This document shows positions 7,347 to 15,607 of a stretch of DNA of 64,000 bases, piece after piece. Location of the stretch: positions 1 to 64,000 of the forward strand of contig NZ_JAVFVU010000029.1 in NCBI RefSeq assembly GCF_030929615.1, read 5' to 3'. This DNA is from Dyadobacter sp. LHD-138. GTDB taxonomy: Bacteria > Bacteroidota > Bacteroidia > Cytophagales > Spirosomataceae. A program made the position numbers and the translations under genes. Numbering within the stretch: the first letter of the stretch is position 1; every line of letters begins with the position of its first letter. The notes under the pieces were generated by a model. It worked only from the letters and a program-made list of their open reading frames with translations, was not told the origin of the DNA and made no database searches.

Positions 7347-8708
7347 ATGAAAAACAATACTTTCCATGCCGGCGCTGCCCGTGTAAAAACCACTCCGCCA
7401 TTGGGTACCCGGATTAATGGCGATTTTATAACCCATTATGCCAATTTTGTTCATGACGATCTGTATTCGCGTGCATTGGTACTGCAAAACACGGGCGTAA
7501 GGATGGCGTTGGTTGTGGTGGATATTTGTGTGATGCCGAAAGAATTCCTGGATGAAGTAAAAGCAAAGATTGCCAGCGAAACGGGCATTCAGGCATTTAA
7601 CGTACTCATTTCAAGCACGCATACGCATGCGGCTGGATCGGTAGCGGATGTACATCTGGGCAGTGTGGATCCTGCATACAGCAAAAAATTACCAGGCCTT
7701 ATTCTGGAATCCGTTCGATTGGCCATTAAGAATCTGCGGCCTGCGCAAGTGGCATTTGGGGCTTTAAATGTGCCCGAACATTTGCGCTGCCGTCGTTATT
7801 TTATGCAGGAAGCATATGTGCCATTTAATCCCGTCACCCGGGGAGCGGATCAGATCAAAACCAATCCTTTTGGAGCAGAACAGTTTATGGAACAAAGCGT
7901 TGCGCCCGTTGATCCGCAACTTTCTTATCTGGCAGTAAAAGGACTGGACAACCGCTGGATCAGTCTGCTTGGCAATTACTCGCTTCATTATGTGGGCGAC
8001 TGGGAAAACGGAACCATATCGGCGGATTACTTCGGTGTTTTTGCAAAAGAAATTTCCCGTCTGCTTCATGCAGATGACGATTTTGTGGGCATGATGAGTA
8101 ACGGAACGAGCGGAGATGTGAACATTTGGGACTTCCAGGATACCTCCCGTTACCCGAAAGAGAATTTTGCAAAAAGCAAGCTGATCGGTAATGATCTGGC
8201 TGAACGCGTTTTTCAGTCATTGGAAGGTATTTCGTGGCAGACCGACCCGGTGCTTTCCGTTTTGTATGAGGACCTCGAAATTGAAACGGTGAAACCAACC
8301 GCCGATGAACTGGAGCTGGCAAAAGAGATTGTTTCTTTTGCAGATTACAACAATATTGTAATAAATCAGAAAGGATTGGAACAGCTTTATGCCCGGGAGC
8401 AAATTTTACTCAATGAATTTGACGATAACCGAACCTGTCCGGTGCAGGCATTCAGAATCGGTACTGGTATTATCGGTGGGCTTGCCGGAGAATTTTTCTC
8501 TGAAACGGGACTTTATTTGAAAACAGAGCTTAAAACAGCACATTACTTTACCATCAGTATGGCAAACGGAAACGTCGGTTATGTGCCTCCGGTGCATGAA
8601 ACCGATCGCGGTGGGTACGAAACCTGGCGTTGCCGGTACAGTTGCCTTATACCGAGTGCAGAAAAAATAGTCAGGGAAAAATTGGTTGACCTTATCAGAA
8701 GGCTCTGA
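7347..8708 (+). CDS. Neutral/alkaline ceramidase-like hydrolase (N-terminal domain family)
   Basis: The 453-residue protein starts with the beta-strand pattern AGAARVKTTPPLG of the neutral ceramidase N-terminal domain. It carries the zinc-binding histidine motif SSTHTHAAGS (canonical STHTHSGP) and SNGTSGDVN, equivalent to the SNxGDVSPN catalytic serine region. It has no signal peptide and lacks the ceramidase C-terminal domain, which is common for the short Bacteroidota versions. Authentic ceramidases cut the amide of ceramide. For this group the substrate is unknown, but an amide hydrolase next to an M19 dipeptidase fits turnover of small amides. The gene ends 47 bases before the convergent AraC gene. 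Confidence 0.75.
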   Translation: MKNNTFHAGAARVKTTPPLGTRINGDFITHYANFVHDDLYSRALVLQNTGVRMALVVVDICVMPKEFLDEVKAKIASETGIQAFNVLISSTHTHAAGSVADVHLGSVDPAYSKKLPGLILESVRLAIKNLRPAQVAFGALNVPEHLRCRRYFMQEAYVPFNPVTRGADQIKTNPFGAEQFMEQSVAPVDPQLSYLAVKGLDNRWISLLGNYSLHYVGDWENGTISADYFGVFAKEISRLLHADDDFVGMMSNGTSGDVNIWDFQDTSRYPKENFAKSKLIGNDLAERVFQSLEGISWQTDPVLSVLYEDLEIETVKPTADELELAKEIVSFADYNNIVINQKGLEQLYAREQILLNEFDDNRTCPVQAFRIGTGIIGGLAGEFFSETGLYLKTELKTAHYFTISMANGNVGYVPPVHETDRGGYETWRCRYSCLIPSAEKIVREKLVDLIRRL

Positions 8709-8755
8709 GATGGATCTCGTTGCTTGGATTAGGCCGATACCATTAGCTTACGACC

Positions 8756-9622
8756 TCATATAATGAGCGTTCTGCGGTAATCACTTGGTGTCATACTTTT
8801 TAATTTCTTGAATTGCCGGTTGAAATTAGCGAGATTGTTAAAACCACATTCATAGGCTACTTCCACCACGTTCCGGTCGTTTTCAGAAAGTAGCTTACAG
8901 GCATGTCCGATGCGCACGGTGGTCAGATATTCTACAAAAGTGACACGGAACTGTTCCTTGAAATAGTTACAGAACGCGGTAACGCCCATGCTTCCCACAG
9001 ACGCTATTTCGGCAAGGCTAATTTCCTTGTCAAAATTTTGCATGATGTAGCCGGTTACCTTTTTAAACCTGTCAGAGCAATCGTAATGGAAATTCTGTAC
9101 AAAGAGCGGACTGGCTAAAAGGTCATACTCGTTGGTGGTGGACATAATATCAAATATGAGAAACAAAGAGGATAACCTCTGAAGCCCGTTCATGCCCGGC
9201 ATGTTTTTGATCAGCGCATTGATCTTTGCACGCGTTTCTCCGTGTAAGGTCATCCCGCGCTCGGCAAGCTTTAAAACCTTTCTGAAACTCTCGATTTCGG
9301 GAATAGTCATAAATTCCTCACCCAGAAAATCATCCGTAAAATGAACAACCAATGCATCAGCTTTATGATCTGCACGCCGTTCCAGATAAACCGGATCATT
9401 AACCCAAACATGAGGGAGCAATGAACCGATAAAAACCAGATCTTCCTCTTCAAAATAGCCGATGTGATCACCAACCATCCTTCTGCCTGTACTTTTGGTT
9501 ACCAGTACAAATTCATAATGTGCATGGTAATGCCAGGGCGCGGGAAAGAAATCCCCCGTCTCCCGGAAAACAATAAAAGATTTATCAACATCCTGAGGTA
9601 GATGACATTCAACTGCTTTCAT
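8756..9622 (-). CDS. AraC family transcriptional regulator with cupin-type sensor domain
   Basis: The 288-residue protein has an N-terminal cupin-like sensing domain (APWHYHAHYEFVLVTKSTGRR) and two C-terminal helix-turn-helix motifs: ISLAEIASVGSMGVTAFCNYF and the second with VVEVAYECGFNNLANFNRQFK, followed by MTPSDYRR. The histidines of the HYHAHYE segment are typical of sugar- or small-molecule-sensing AraC members. It is transcribed towards the ceramidase-like gene, and is the most plausible controller of the ridA-ceramidase cluster. A perfect palindrome 42 bases upstream of its ATG may be its own binding site. Confidence 0.88.
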   Translation of the reverse strand: MKAVECHLPQDVDKSFIVFRETGDFFPAPWHYHAHYEFVLVTKSTGRRMVGDHIGYFEEEDLVFIGSLLPHVWVNDPVYLERRADHKADALVVHFTDDFLGEEFMTIPEIESFRKVLKLAERGMTLHGETRAKINALIKNMPGMNGLQRLSSLFLIFDIMSTTNEYDLLASPLFVQNFHYDCSDRFKKVTGYIMQNFDKEISLAEIASVGSMGVTAFCNYFKEQFRVTFVEYLTTVRIGHACKLLSENDRNVVEVAYECGFNNLANFNRQFKKLKSMTPSDYRRTLII

Positions 9623-9663
9623 GGTATGTACATTTATCGTTTATGAAAAATAATACAAATCTT

Positions 9664-9689
9664 TATCTTTCACCAATTTGTGAAAGATA
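9664..9689. promoter_or_regulatory. Perfect 26-bp palindrome upstream of the AraC regulator
   Basis: TATCTTTCAC (9664-9673) and GTGAAAGATA (9680-9689) are exact inverted repeats with a 6-base spacer. The site lies 42 bases ahead of the AraC start and 43 bases past the end of the TonB receptor gene. Neither strand shows a T-tract after the hairpin, so an operator is favoured over a terminator. Confidence 0.5.
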
Positions 9690-9731
9690 GTATCAGAAAT
9701 GAAGATAAAAATACGATTGCCAGTATGATCA

Positions 9732-12044
9732 TTAAAACTCCCAGCGGTAACTCAGAACCGGGATCAAACCAAGCTGGTCTTTGCGCACAACCTGTTTTTG
9801 AAACCTGTCATAATAACTATACGCCTCATTTTTGGTGGCTGAAATATTCTGAATATCCAGTGCCAGCGTCCGGCTGTATTTTGCCTTGCTTTTCTTCCAG
9901 TAAATTCTCAGATCAGGGCGGAAGTAATCTTTCATCCGGATCGCAAACGCTCGGTTGGCGTCATAAACCGTCGTATTGGCAGCAGCAGACGCATCGGTGT
10001 CAATCGGTGTTTCCCTAAACCCTCCTATCCAAAGGATTTTAGTGTTAATCCCCCAGGTGCTTTCCCTGCCCGACTTAAATTCTTTTCCTCCCGTAAAACT
10101 AAACGTGTGCCTTCCGTCAAAACGGCTTTTTCTTCTGATCCCGTCGGAACCGATGTATGTAGCATCATACAAAGAGGCTGATATCAGGTAGTAATATTGC
10201 CCGGTCAGCAACTTCTGATACGTGGCTTCAATGCCATAATTACGTCCTTTTCCCGTTCCGGAAAGTTTTTGATCAACAAAAGTTTCCACCAGATTAATCG
10301 CTGAAAATGATCCGGACAAGGCATTCACAGGGATATGATACAATTCCTGGTCGTAAACCTCCACTTTCAGGCTCATACTGTTGCTGAAATTCTTTTGATA
10401 TCCCACGACAAAATGGTGTGATTTGCTTGGTCCCAAAAGCAAATTGGAATGGAGCGGCGACTGATCATTTTTCCCCGATATATAGATCTGCGGAAGTTGC
10501 AGCTGACTGTGCAAGCCATAAGAAAAACTGATTTGCTGCGATGTGTTTACCTGAAAACGCAGCGCAGCCCGCGGTTCAAAAGAATTACTTTTGAAAGTGG
10601 TATAATACAAATGATGCATACCAATTTCAGACGTCAACCGGGATGATAAATGATAATTCCAGCTCATAAACGGCTGAATCACAAATCCATTTATTTTATT
10701 TACCCGTTGCGTAGTAATATCCGGCGAAGCAATTCCGTCCGTTTGCCAGGTTGCATAAACACCCGTTTTCAGCCGGCTTCTTTCATTAAACCGATGAGTC
10801 AATGTGCTGCTCAGCGACACGCGGCCTTTGGTCTGTTCGTCACGTTCCTTTAAATTTTTGTCGTCCGCATTTTCCGGATTGACGACATAACCTACCCTTG
10901 ACATTTTCAAACCCGAAGCAACAATCGTTGAATTTAACAAAGTATGGCTGTTCAAAGCAAGCGCATGTGTCGCCCCAACGGCACCCATTTTATTTTTGTA
11001 GATAATATCCTGCCCATCCTTTTCAAATTCCCAGGTCGTCGTGTCCTTATCAGCGCTAAAAGTATTGCTGCTAATACCGCCCAGGCCAAAAAATGTGAAG
11101 GTTCCGGCCTTTTCGGTGGGCAAATTAATATTGAAGGAAAAGTCCTGAAAGCGGATATCCTCCCCGCCGAAATTCACGCCCATAGCGCCCAGCAATCCCG
11201 TAAAAGAATAACGGTAATTGGCCAGATAAGAGGCCTTTGATTTTTTAGAAAATGGCCCTTCCGCCGCCAGATCCAGACCGATCAGCCCGACCTGGGCCGT
11301 AAACTCGGTCTTTTCATCATTGCCTTTTCTCAAATTCATATCCAGCACACCCGAAAGTGCGTTGCCATATTGTGCAGGAAATGCACCGTTTAGAAAATAA
11401 GAAGTACCCAGCAACTGCGTGCTCAAAATATTAACTCCCCCACCCGTTTGCGTGGCACGGTCGCTGAATGTACCGGCGTTTGAAAGGTGGTTTGGATTGA
11501 CAATTTCCACGCCTTCAAGCCTCCATTGCATACTGTTGGGCGAGTTTCCACGGATCACCAGGCCGTTTGCCTGATCGTTGGCGGCGGCCACACCGGCAAA
11601 TGAGGTCGTGACACGGGCTGGATCCAGATACGTAGCCGCATAACGCAGGGTTTGTTCTACGGTGATCGCCTGCACGCTGTTGAACGCAACCGGGCGGGAA
11701 GACAGCACGGTTGCCTCTGCAAGCTGCCCTGCGCGGATACTTAATTTTATCTCCTGTATATTTTCTTTTCCCGATTCAAGTAAGATTTCCGGTATAATTA
11801 CCTTGTCATAACCGACAAATGAAACCGTTAAAACATACCTGCCTGCCACCAGTTCTGTAAAACGAAAGTTTCCCGAAACGTCTGTTAAGTTGCCTTTTCC
11901 CAGTGGCGCTAACAGCACATTGGCACCAGGAAGCGGAATCCCCGTATCGGCATCTTTCACCATTCCCCTGATGGTGGAAGTTATCGTTTGCGCTTTTACA
12001 GAAAACGTTGAGAACAAAAATAAAAACAGTAGACTAAATCGCAT
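9732..12044 (-). CDS. TonB-dependent receptor with carboxypeptidase-like N-terminal domain
   Basis: The 770-residue protein has a signal peptide (MRFSLLFLFLFSTFSVKA), then a CarboxypepD_reg-like domain (residues about 25-100: GMVKDADTGIPLPGANVLL and FVGYDKVIIPEI), a plug with GLVIRGNSPNSMQWRLEGV and GALSGVLDMNL, and a long beta-barrel ending in the aromatic residue of SYRWEF. It belongs to outer-membrane active transporters that take energy from TonB. No SusD partner or substrate enzyme lies next to it, so the ligand is unknown. It is divergent from the blaI-M56 pair, whose operator is in the 191-base gap; joint control is possible. Confidence 0.87.
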   Translation of the reverse strand: MRFSLLFLFLFSTFSVKAQTITSTIRGMVKDADTGIPLPGANVLLAPLGKGNLTDVSGNFRFTELVAGRYVLTVSFVGYDKVIIPEILLESGKENIQEIKLSIRAGQLAEATVLSSRPVAFNSVQAITVEQTLRYAATYLDPARVTTSFAGVAAANDQANGLVIRGNSPNSMQWRLEGVEIVNPNHLSNAGTFSDRATQTGGGVNILSTQLLGTSYFLNGAFPAQYGNALSGVLDMNLRKGNDEKTEFTAQVGLIGLDLAAEGPFSKKSKASYLANYRYSFTGLLGAMGVNFGGEDIRFQDFSFNINLPTEKAGTFTFFGLGGISSNTFSADKDTTTWEFEKDGQDIIYKNKMGAVGATHALALNSHTLLNSTIVASGLKMSRVGYVVNPENADDKNLKERDEQTKGRVSLSSTLTHRFNERSRLKTGVYATWQTDGIASPDITTQRVNKINGFVIQPFMSWNYHLSSRLTSEIGMHHLYYTTFKSNSFEPRAALRFQVNTSQQISFSYGLHSQLQLPQIYISGKNDQSPLHSNLLLGPSKSHHFVVGYQKNFSNSMSLKVEVYDQELYHIPVNALSGSFSAINLVETFVDQKLSGTGKGRNYGIEATYQKLLTGQYYYLISASLYDATYIGSDGIRRKSRFDGRHTFSFTGGKEFKSGRESTWGINTKILWIGGFRETPIDTDASAAANTTVYDANRAFAIRMKDYFRPDLRIYWKKSKAKYSRTLALDIQNISATKNEAYSYYDRFQKQVVRKDQLGLIPVLSYRWEF

Positions 12045-12200
12045 TTCGAATGATTAAGGTGGCAAATTTTCCGGTTTACATAATAAGACGTTTACCAGCG
12101 GATACTAATTGAACCTCGTATTATTTTTCCCGCCTATCCCACAAATCATTCTTTTTATTTAAATATTTTACTATATGATTTCACTATTTAAATTTTAATT

Positions 12201-12212
12201 CTACATTTGTAG
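12201..12212 (+). promoter_or_regulatory. BlaI/MecI-type operator overlapping a -7 promoter element
   Basis: CTACATTTGTAG is a perfect dyad with the TACA...TGTA core bound by BlaI/MecI/CopY repressors. Nested in it is TACATTTGT (12202-12210), a perfect Bacteroidota -7 element (TAnnTTTGY). Bound repressor would therefore mask the promoter. It lies 24 bases before the ATG of the repressor gene, the expected place for autorepression. Binding by this repressor is inferred. Confidence 0.7.
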
Positions 12213-12235
12213 AGTTAAATCTAAAAACATAGAAC

Positions 12236-12610
12236 ATGGAGTTAAGCAAAACCGAAGAGCAGCTCATGCATTACATATGGAAGTTAAAAAAAGCTTTCAT
12301 GAAAGACCTGATCGATTCTTTTCCGGAACCAAAGCCAGCCGGTACAACCGTGGCAACGCTTCTCAAAAGAATGCAGGACAAAGGTTTTGTTGGCTACACG
12401 CTGTATGGAAATTCGCGCGAATACTATGCTTTAGTCACGAAGACCGATTACTTCTCAAAACATGTCAATGGGATGATCAAAAACTTTTTCAATGATTCGG
12501 TTTCACAATTCGGCTCATTCTTTGCGAAGGATACCAACATGAGCATGCAGGAACTTGAAGATCTAAGAAAAGTGATAGACGAAGAAATTAAAAGAAAGAA
12601 AAATGACTAG
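12236..12610 (+). CDS. BlaI/MecI/CopY family transcriptional repressor
   Basis: The 124-residue protein has the winged-helix of the BlaI/MecI family: LSKTEEQLMHYIWKLKKAFM at the N-terminus, PAGTTVATLLKRMQDKGFVGY as recognition helix and wing, and a C-terminal helical dimerisation tail ending in lysines. Such repressors bind TACA/TGTA dyads and are cleaved or released on a signal passed by a membrane M56 peptidase, the gene that directly follows with an 8-base overlap. In Bacteroidota these pairs are widespread and mostly not linked to beta-lactamases; here no beta-lactamase lies in the unit. Confidence 0.92.
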   Translation: MELSKTEEQLMHYIWKLKKAFMKDLIDSFPEPKPAGTTVATLLKRMQDKGFVGYTLYGNSREYYALVTKTDYFSKHVNGMIKNFFNDSVSQFGSFFAKDTNMSMQELEDLRKVIDEEIKRKKND

Positions 12611-14030
12611 CTATCTGATAAAATCGCTTTTATGCTCAGGCTTGCTGCTGCTCTTTTATCATCTCTTTCTTGAAAAAGAAAAGATGTTTTTCTTCAACAG
12701 ATTTTATCTGCTGTTCAGCATCATTTTCGTGCTCGGAATTCCCTTTTTGCGTATTGAGCTCAATCCGGAAAAACTGCCGGATGAGGTTCATCCGTATGCT
12801 CAGACGGACTTCCTGAAAACTGACATCCTGCCCGTCAAAATTCCGGACCAAACAACATATAAAGAAGAGCAAAACGATTCGGCTCACGATTTGCCCCGAT
12901 TGATTTATAGTCTTATAACCTGCATTCTTTTGGTCAGGTTTCTGATCAATCTGCACTCCGTTTTGCTGCAAAAGCATGGAAAACAAATGATCCGGTACAA
13001 AAAAACAATGCTTGTGCTCGTTCCTGAAAATACAATTACCTATACATTCCTCAACCACATTTTTGTCAACAAAGACGAATTTCTTAATCGTCAGATTCCG
13101 GAGGAAATTTTAACCCATGAATATGCACACGTACGTCAGAAACATACCCTTGACGTGCTTTTCACCGAACTGGTCCAGGTTTTTTTCTGGTTCAACCCTT
13201 TCTTTTTCTATTTCAAAAAAGCGATGCGCCTGAACCACGAGTTCCTGGCCGATGAAGCAGCGCTTGCCATTGCTCAGGATCCCGGGTCTTATAAAATCCT
13301 GCTTCTTGATAAAATACTATCAGGCACACGCACAAACCTGACCAGCAGCTTTAATTATTCCATCACAAAAAAACGACTAACCATGATGACCAGAACTGCC
13401 AATCCGTCGCAAAACTTAATTAAACAAACCGTTTCATTCTTCCTGATTTTGGGACTTGGGTTTACTTTTTGTGAGAAAATTTATTCACAAAAAACCGAAG
13501 CTAACCCCGAAGAAAAACCGGCAAAAACCAGGACGGAACTAAAAACCGGCAACGGTTTATCCCAGGAACTCCTGAACGAATTTACCGAAACAATAAAAAA
13601 ACACACCCGATACACCAAAGAAAAACAACCCTACAACGAAATTTATGAGCTTACTGCCGAGCAGAAAGAACGGCTGTTTTATTTGTACAGCAACATGAGT
13701 TCTGAACAACAAAAAGGATCTATTATCGATATTTACCAGAGCGCAATACCCGTTAAAAAAATACGGTCTGCCGAGTTATTCGAAAAATGGAAAAATCCAA
13801 ACGTATTTGGCGTCTGGCTTAACGGCAAAAAAATCAACAATAAGGAATTGGGAAATTACAAGTATACTGACATTGTAGAGTCTGAAATACATAATCTGTA
13901 TGGTGCGGCAAAAAAGGGGAGAATTTACAAATATCAGCTAGAATTGACAACCAATGATTTTTTTGACAAAACCTATCCGGAAAGAATGAAAGACAGGGTA
14001 CACATACGGCAGAGAATTGTAAGGAAGTAA
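12603..14030 (+). CDS. M56 family membrane metallopeptidase (BlaR1-like signal transducer)
   Basis: The 475-residue protein has membrane segments near residues 1-20, 33-50 and 98-115, and a fourth at about 277-297, with the zinc site H172-E-Y-A-H176 in ILTHEYAHVRQKHTLD and a downstream NHEFLADEAA that gives the third ligand. This is the BlaR1/MecR1 peptidase core. The C-terminal part (about 300-475) is not a penicillin-binding domain; it is lysine-rich and unlike anything I recognise, so the sensed signal is unknown. Overlap of start and blaI stop implies coupled translation, and the peptidase presumably inactivates the neighbouring repressor. Confidence 0.88.
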   Translation: MTSYLIKSLLCSGLLLLFYHLFLEKEKMFFFNRFYLLFSIIFVLGIPFLRIELNPEKLPDEVHPYAQTDFLKTDILPVKIPDQTTYKEEQNDSAHDLPRLIYSLITCILLVRFLINLHSVLLQKHGKQMIRYKKTMLVLVPENTITYTFLNHIFVNKDEFLNRQIPEEILTHEYAHVRQKHTLDVLFTELVQVFFWFNPFFFYFKKAMRLNHEFLADEAALAIAQDPGSYKILLLDKILSGTRTNLTSSFNYSITKKRLTMMTRTANPSQNLIKQTVSFFLILGLGFTFCEKIYSQKTEANPEEKPAKTRTELKTGNGLSQELLNEFTETIKKHTRYTKEKQPYNEIYELTAEQKERLFYLYSNMSSEQQKGSIIDIYQSAIPVKKIRSAELFEKWKNPNVFGVWLNGKKINNKELGNYKYTDIVESEIHNLYGAAKKGRIYKYQLELTTNDFFDKTYPERMKDRVHIRQRIVRK

Positions 14031-14094
14031 ACACGTCGCCGTTAAATTTCTCGACGAAGATCCCTGATTAAAGCGTCCGTTTTTAGATTTATCG

Positions 14095-14103
14095 TAATTT
14101 TGC
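14095..14103 (+). promoter_or_regulatory. Bacteroidota -7 promoter element for hemF
   Basis: TAATTTTGC matches TAnnTTTGY exactly and lies 22 bases before the hemF ATG. No clear -33 TTTG is seen upstream. Confidence 0.5.
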
Positions 14104-14125
14104 CCTGTACAATTTCTGATTTATA

Positions 14126-15043
14126 ATGAAGGTTGAAGATATAGAGTCGTTTTTCAAACAGTTACAGGATAATATTTGTGCTGCAATTCAGGAAGCAGAC
14201 GGCCAAAGTACGTTCAAGGAAGACTTGTGGCAGCACCATTCCGGCGGCGGCGGACGAACACGGTTAATCCAAAATGGCGGGGTGATCGAAAAAGGCGGGG
14301 TTAATTTTTCAAGTGTAAAAGGAGAAGTACATCCGCGGCTTCGTCAGCAAATGCAGTTAAACGATACCGACGATTTCCATTTCACGGCCACTGGCGTATC
14401 GATTGTTATGCATCCTAAAAACCCGCATGTGCCGATCATTCACATGAATGTGCGGTATTTTGAGCTGAGCAATGGAACCTGCTGGTTCGGAGGCGGTATT
14501 GATCTGACGCCGCATTACGTGATCGAAGCAGATGCCAGGGCTTTTCACAATCATTTAAAATCGGCCTGCGACAAACATCACCCGGATTTTTACCCCAAAT
14601 TTAAAACCTGGGCCGATGATTACTTTTTCATCCAGCACCGCAACGAAACACGGGGCATCGGGGGAATTTTCTTCGATTATTTAAAACCCGATGAAGCCGG
14701 ATATGGAAGTAATCTGTCCAAGGAAGCATTATTCGCTTTTGTCAGGGAGATCGGAGAAAGTTTTGCACCGATCTACACGCAGCTGATGGCTAAGCATAAA
14801 GACGAACCATTTTCCGAGGAGCAAAAGCAGTGGCAGTATCTGCGTCGTGGAAGATATGTGGAATTTAACCTGGTTTGGGACCGAGGCACCAAATTCGGGT
14901 TGGAAACCAACGGGCGTACCGAATCGATTCTGATGAGCTTACCTCCGCAGGCCAATTGGGAATATAATTTTATCCCGGAAGAAAATTCCGTGGAAGCCAA
15001 AACACTCGCCTGGTTAAGAAAGGGCGTTGACTGGGTGGATTAA
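14126..15043 (+). CDS. hemF: Oxygen-dependent coproporphyrinogen III oxidase
   Basis: The 305-residue length is normal for HemF. The family signature is clear: GGGGRTRLIQNGGVIEKGGVN near residues 36-58, HMNVRYFELSNGTCWFGGGI with DLTPHY near 112-135, HRNETRGIGGIFFDYL, and the C-terminal RRGRYVEFNLVWDRGTKFGL. It catalyses aerobic oxidative decarboxylation of coproporphyrinogen III to protoporphyrinogen IX in the cytoplasm, so the host makes heme in the presence of oxygen. No other heme gene lies next to it in the window. It has its own probable promoter, with a -7 element 22 bases upstream. Confidence 0.97.
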   Translation: MKVEDIESFFKQLQDNICAAIQEADGQSTFKEDLWQHHSGGGGRTRLIQNGGVIEKGGVNFSSVKGEVHPRLRQQMQLNDTDDFHFTATGVSIVMHPKNPHVPIIHMNVRYFELSNGTCWFGGGIDLTPHYVIEADARAFHNHLKSACDKHHPDFYPKFKTWADDYFFIQHRNETRGIGGIFFDYLKPDEAGYGSNLSKEALFAFVREIGESFAPIYTQLMAKHKDEPFSEEQKQWQYLRRGRYVEFNLVWDRGTKFGLETNGRTESILMSLPPQANWEYNFIPEENSVEAKTLAWLRKGVDWVD

Positions 15044-15108
15044 CCTATTCAATTCCAACCTTTTCTCATCAGAAAGCGCCTTATATCTGTGCAAAATAAA
15101 CGCTTCTG

Positions 15109-15579
15109 ATGAGAAAACTATTCAGCCTATTTTTGCTTACGCTTCTGTCTTTGTCTATATCCTGTCAGGACAAATGCGGCTGTGCGCCGCCTGCTTCGAT
15201 GTATGACGATTTATTTGGAAGCTGGCAATGGGTAAAAACAAAGACGCCAACCAAAAACATTCTTGCAGAAAATGCGGGTTATTCCAAAATCATGGATTTT
15301 GTTTTCGACCGAAAGGTTCAGGCTGTCAGAATAACTTTCTACAAAAATGACAGCCTTCAGCGAAACATTTTGGTGAGCAAAAACCTGGAAGACAGCTGGG
15401 AAAACAAATCCGTTTTATTGAAATATAATAACGACATTCAATTGAAATACTTCCGGTCAAACGAATTTCACAACGATCATTACAATATCGAAGTAAGTGA
15501 AATCATGCCAACATACGACGTCCGTGCGGATACCGTCCGGCATCATTATCGGTTTGTGAAATACCTGGAAGACATTTGA
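15109..15579 (+). CDS. Putative lipoprotein of unknown function
   Basis: The 156-residue product starts with a lipoprotein signal peptide: charged MRK, a leucine-rich stretch and Cys19 after LSIS. The mature part has the start DLFGSWQWVKT, a common feature of small lipocalin-like Bacteroidota lipoproteins, and the ending YRFVKYLED. The predicted strands suggest a beta-barrel or lipocalin-like domain. It lies 65 bases after hemF, convergent to menC (28 bases between stops). I do not recognise a specific function. Confidence 0.72.
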   Translation: MRKLFSLFLLTLLSLSISCQDKCGCAPPASMYDDLFGSWQWVKTKTPTKNILAENAGYSKIMDFVFDRKVQAVRITFYKNDSLQRNILVSKNLEDSWENKSVLLKYNNDIQLKYFRSNEFHNDHYNIEVSEIMPTYDVRADTVRHHYRFVKYLEDI

Positions 15580-15607
15580 AGTGTGGGAATTAAAAATAAC
15601 CTGTTTC

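Noticed and set aside
7347..8708. Calling the ceramidase-like protein a true ceramidase
   Set aside because: There is no signal peptide or C-terminal domain and no sphingolipid gene nearby, so only the family is stated.
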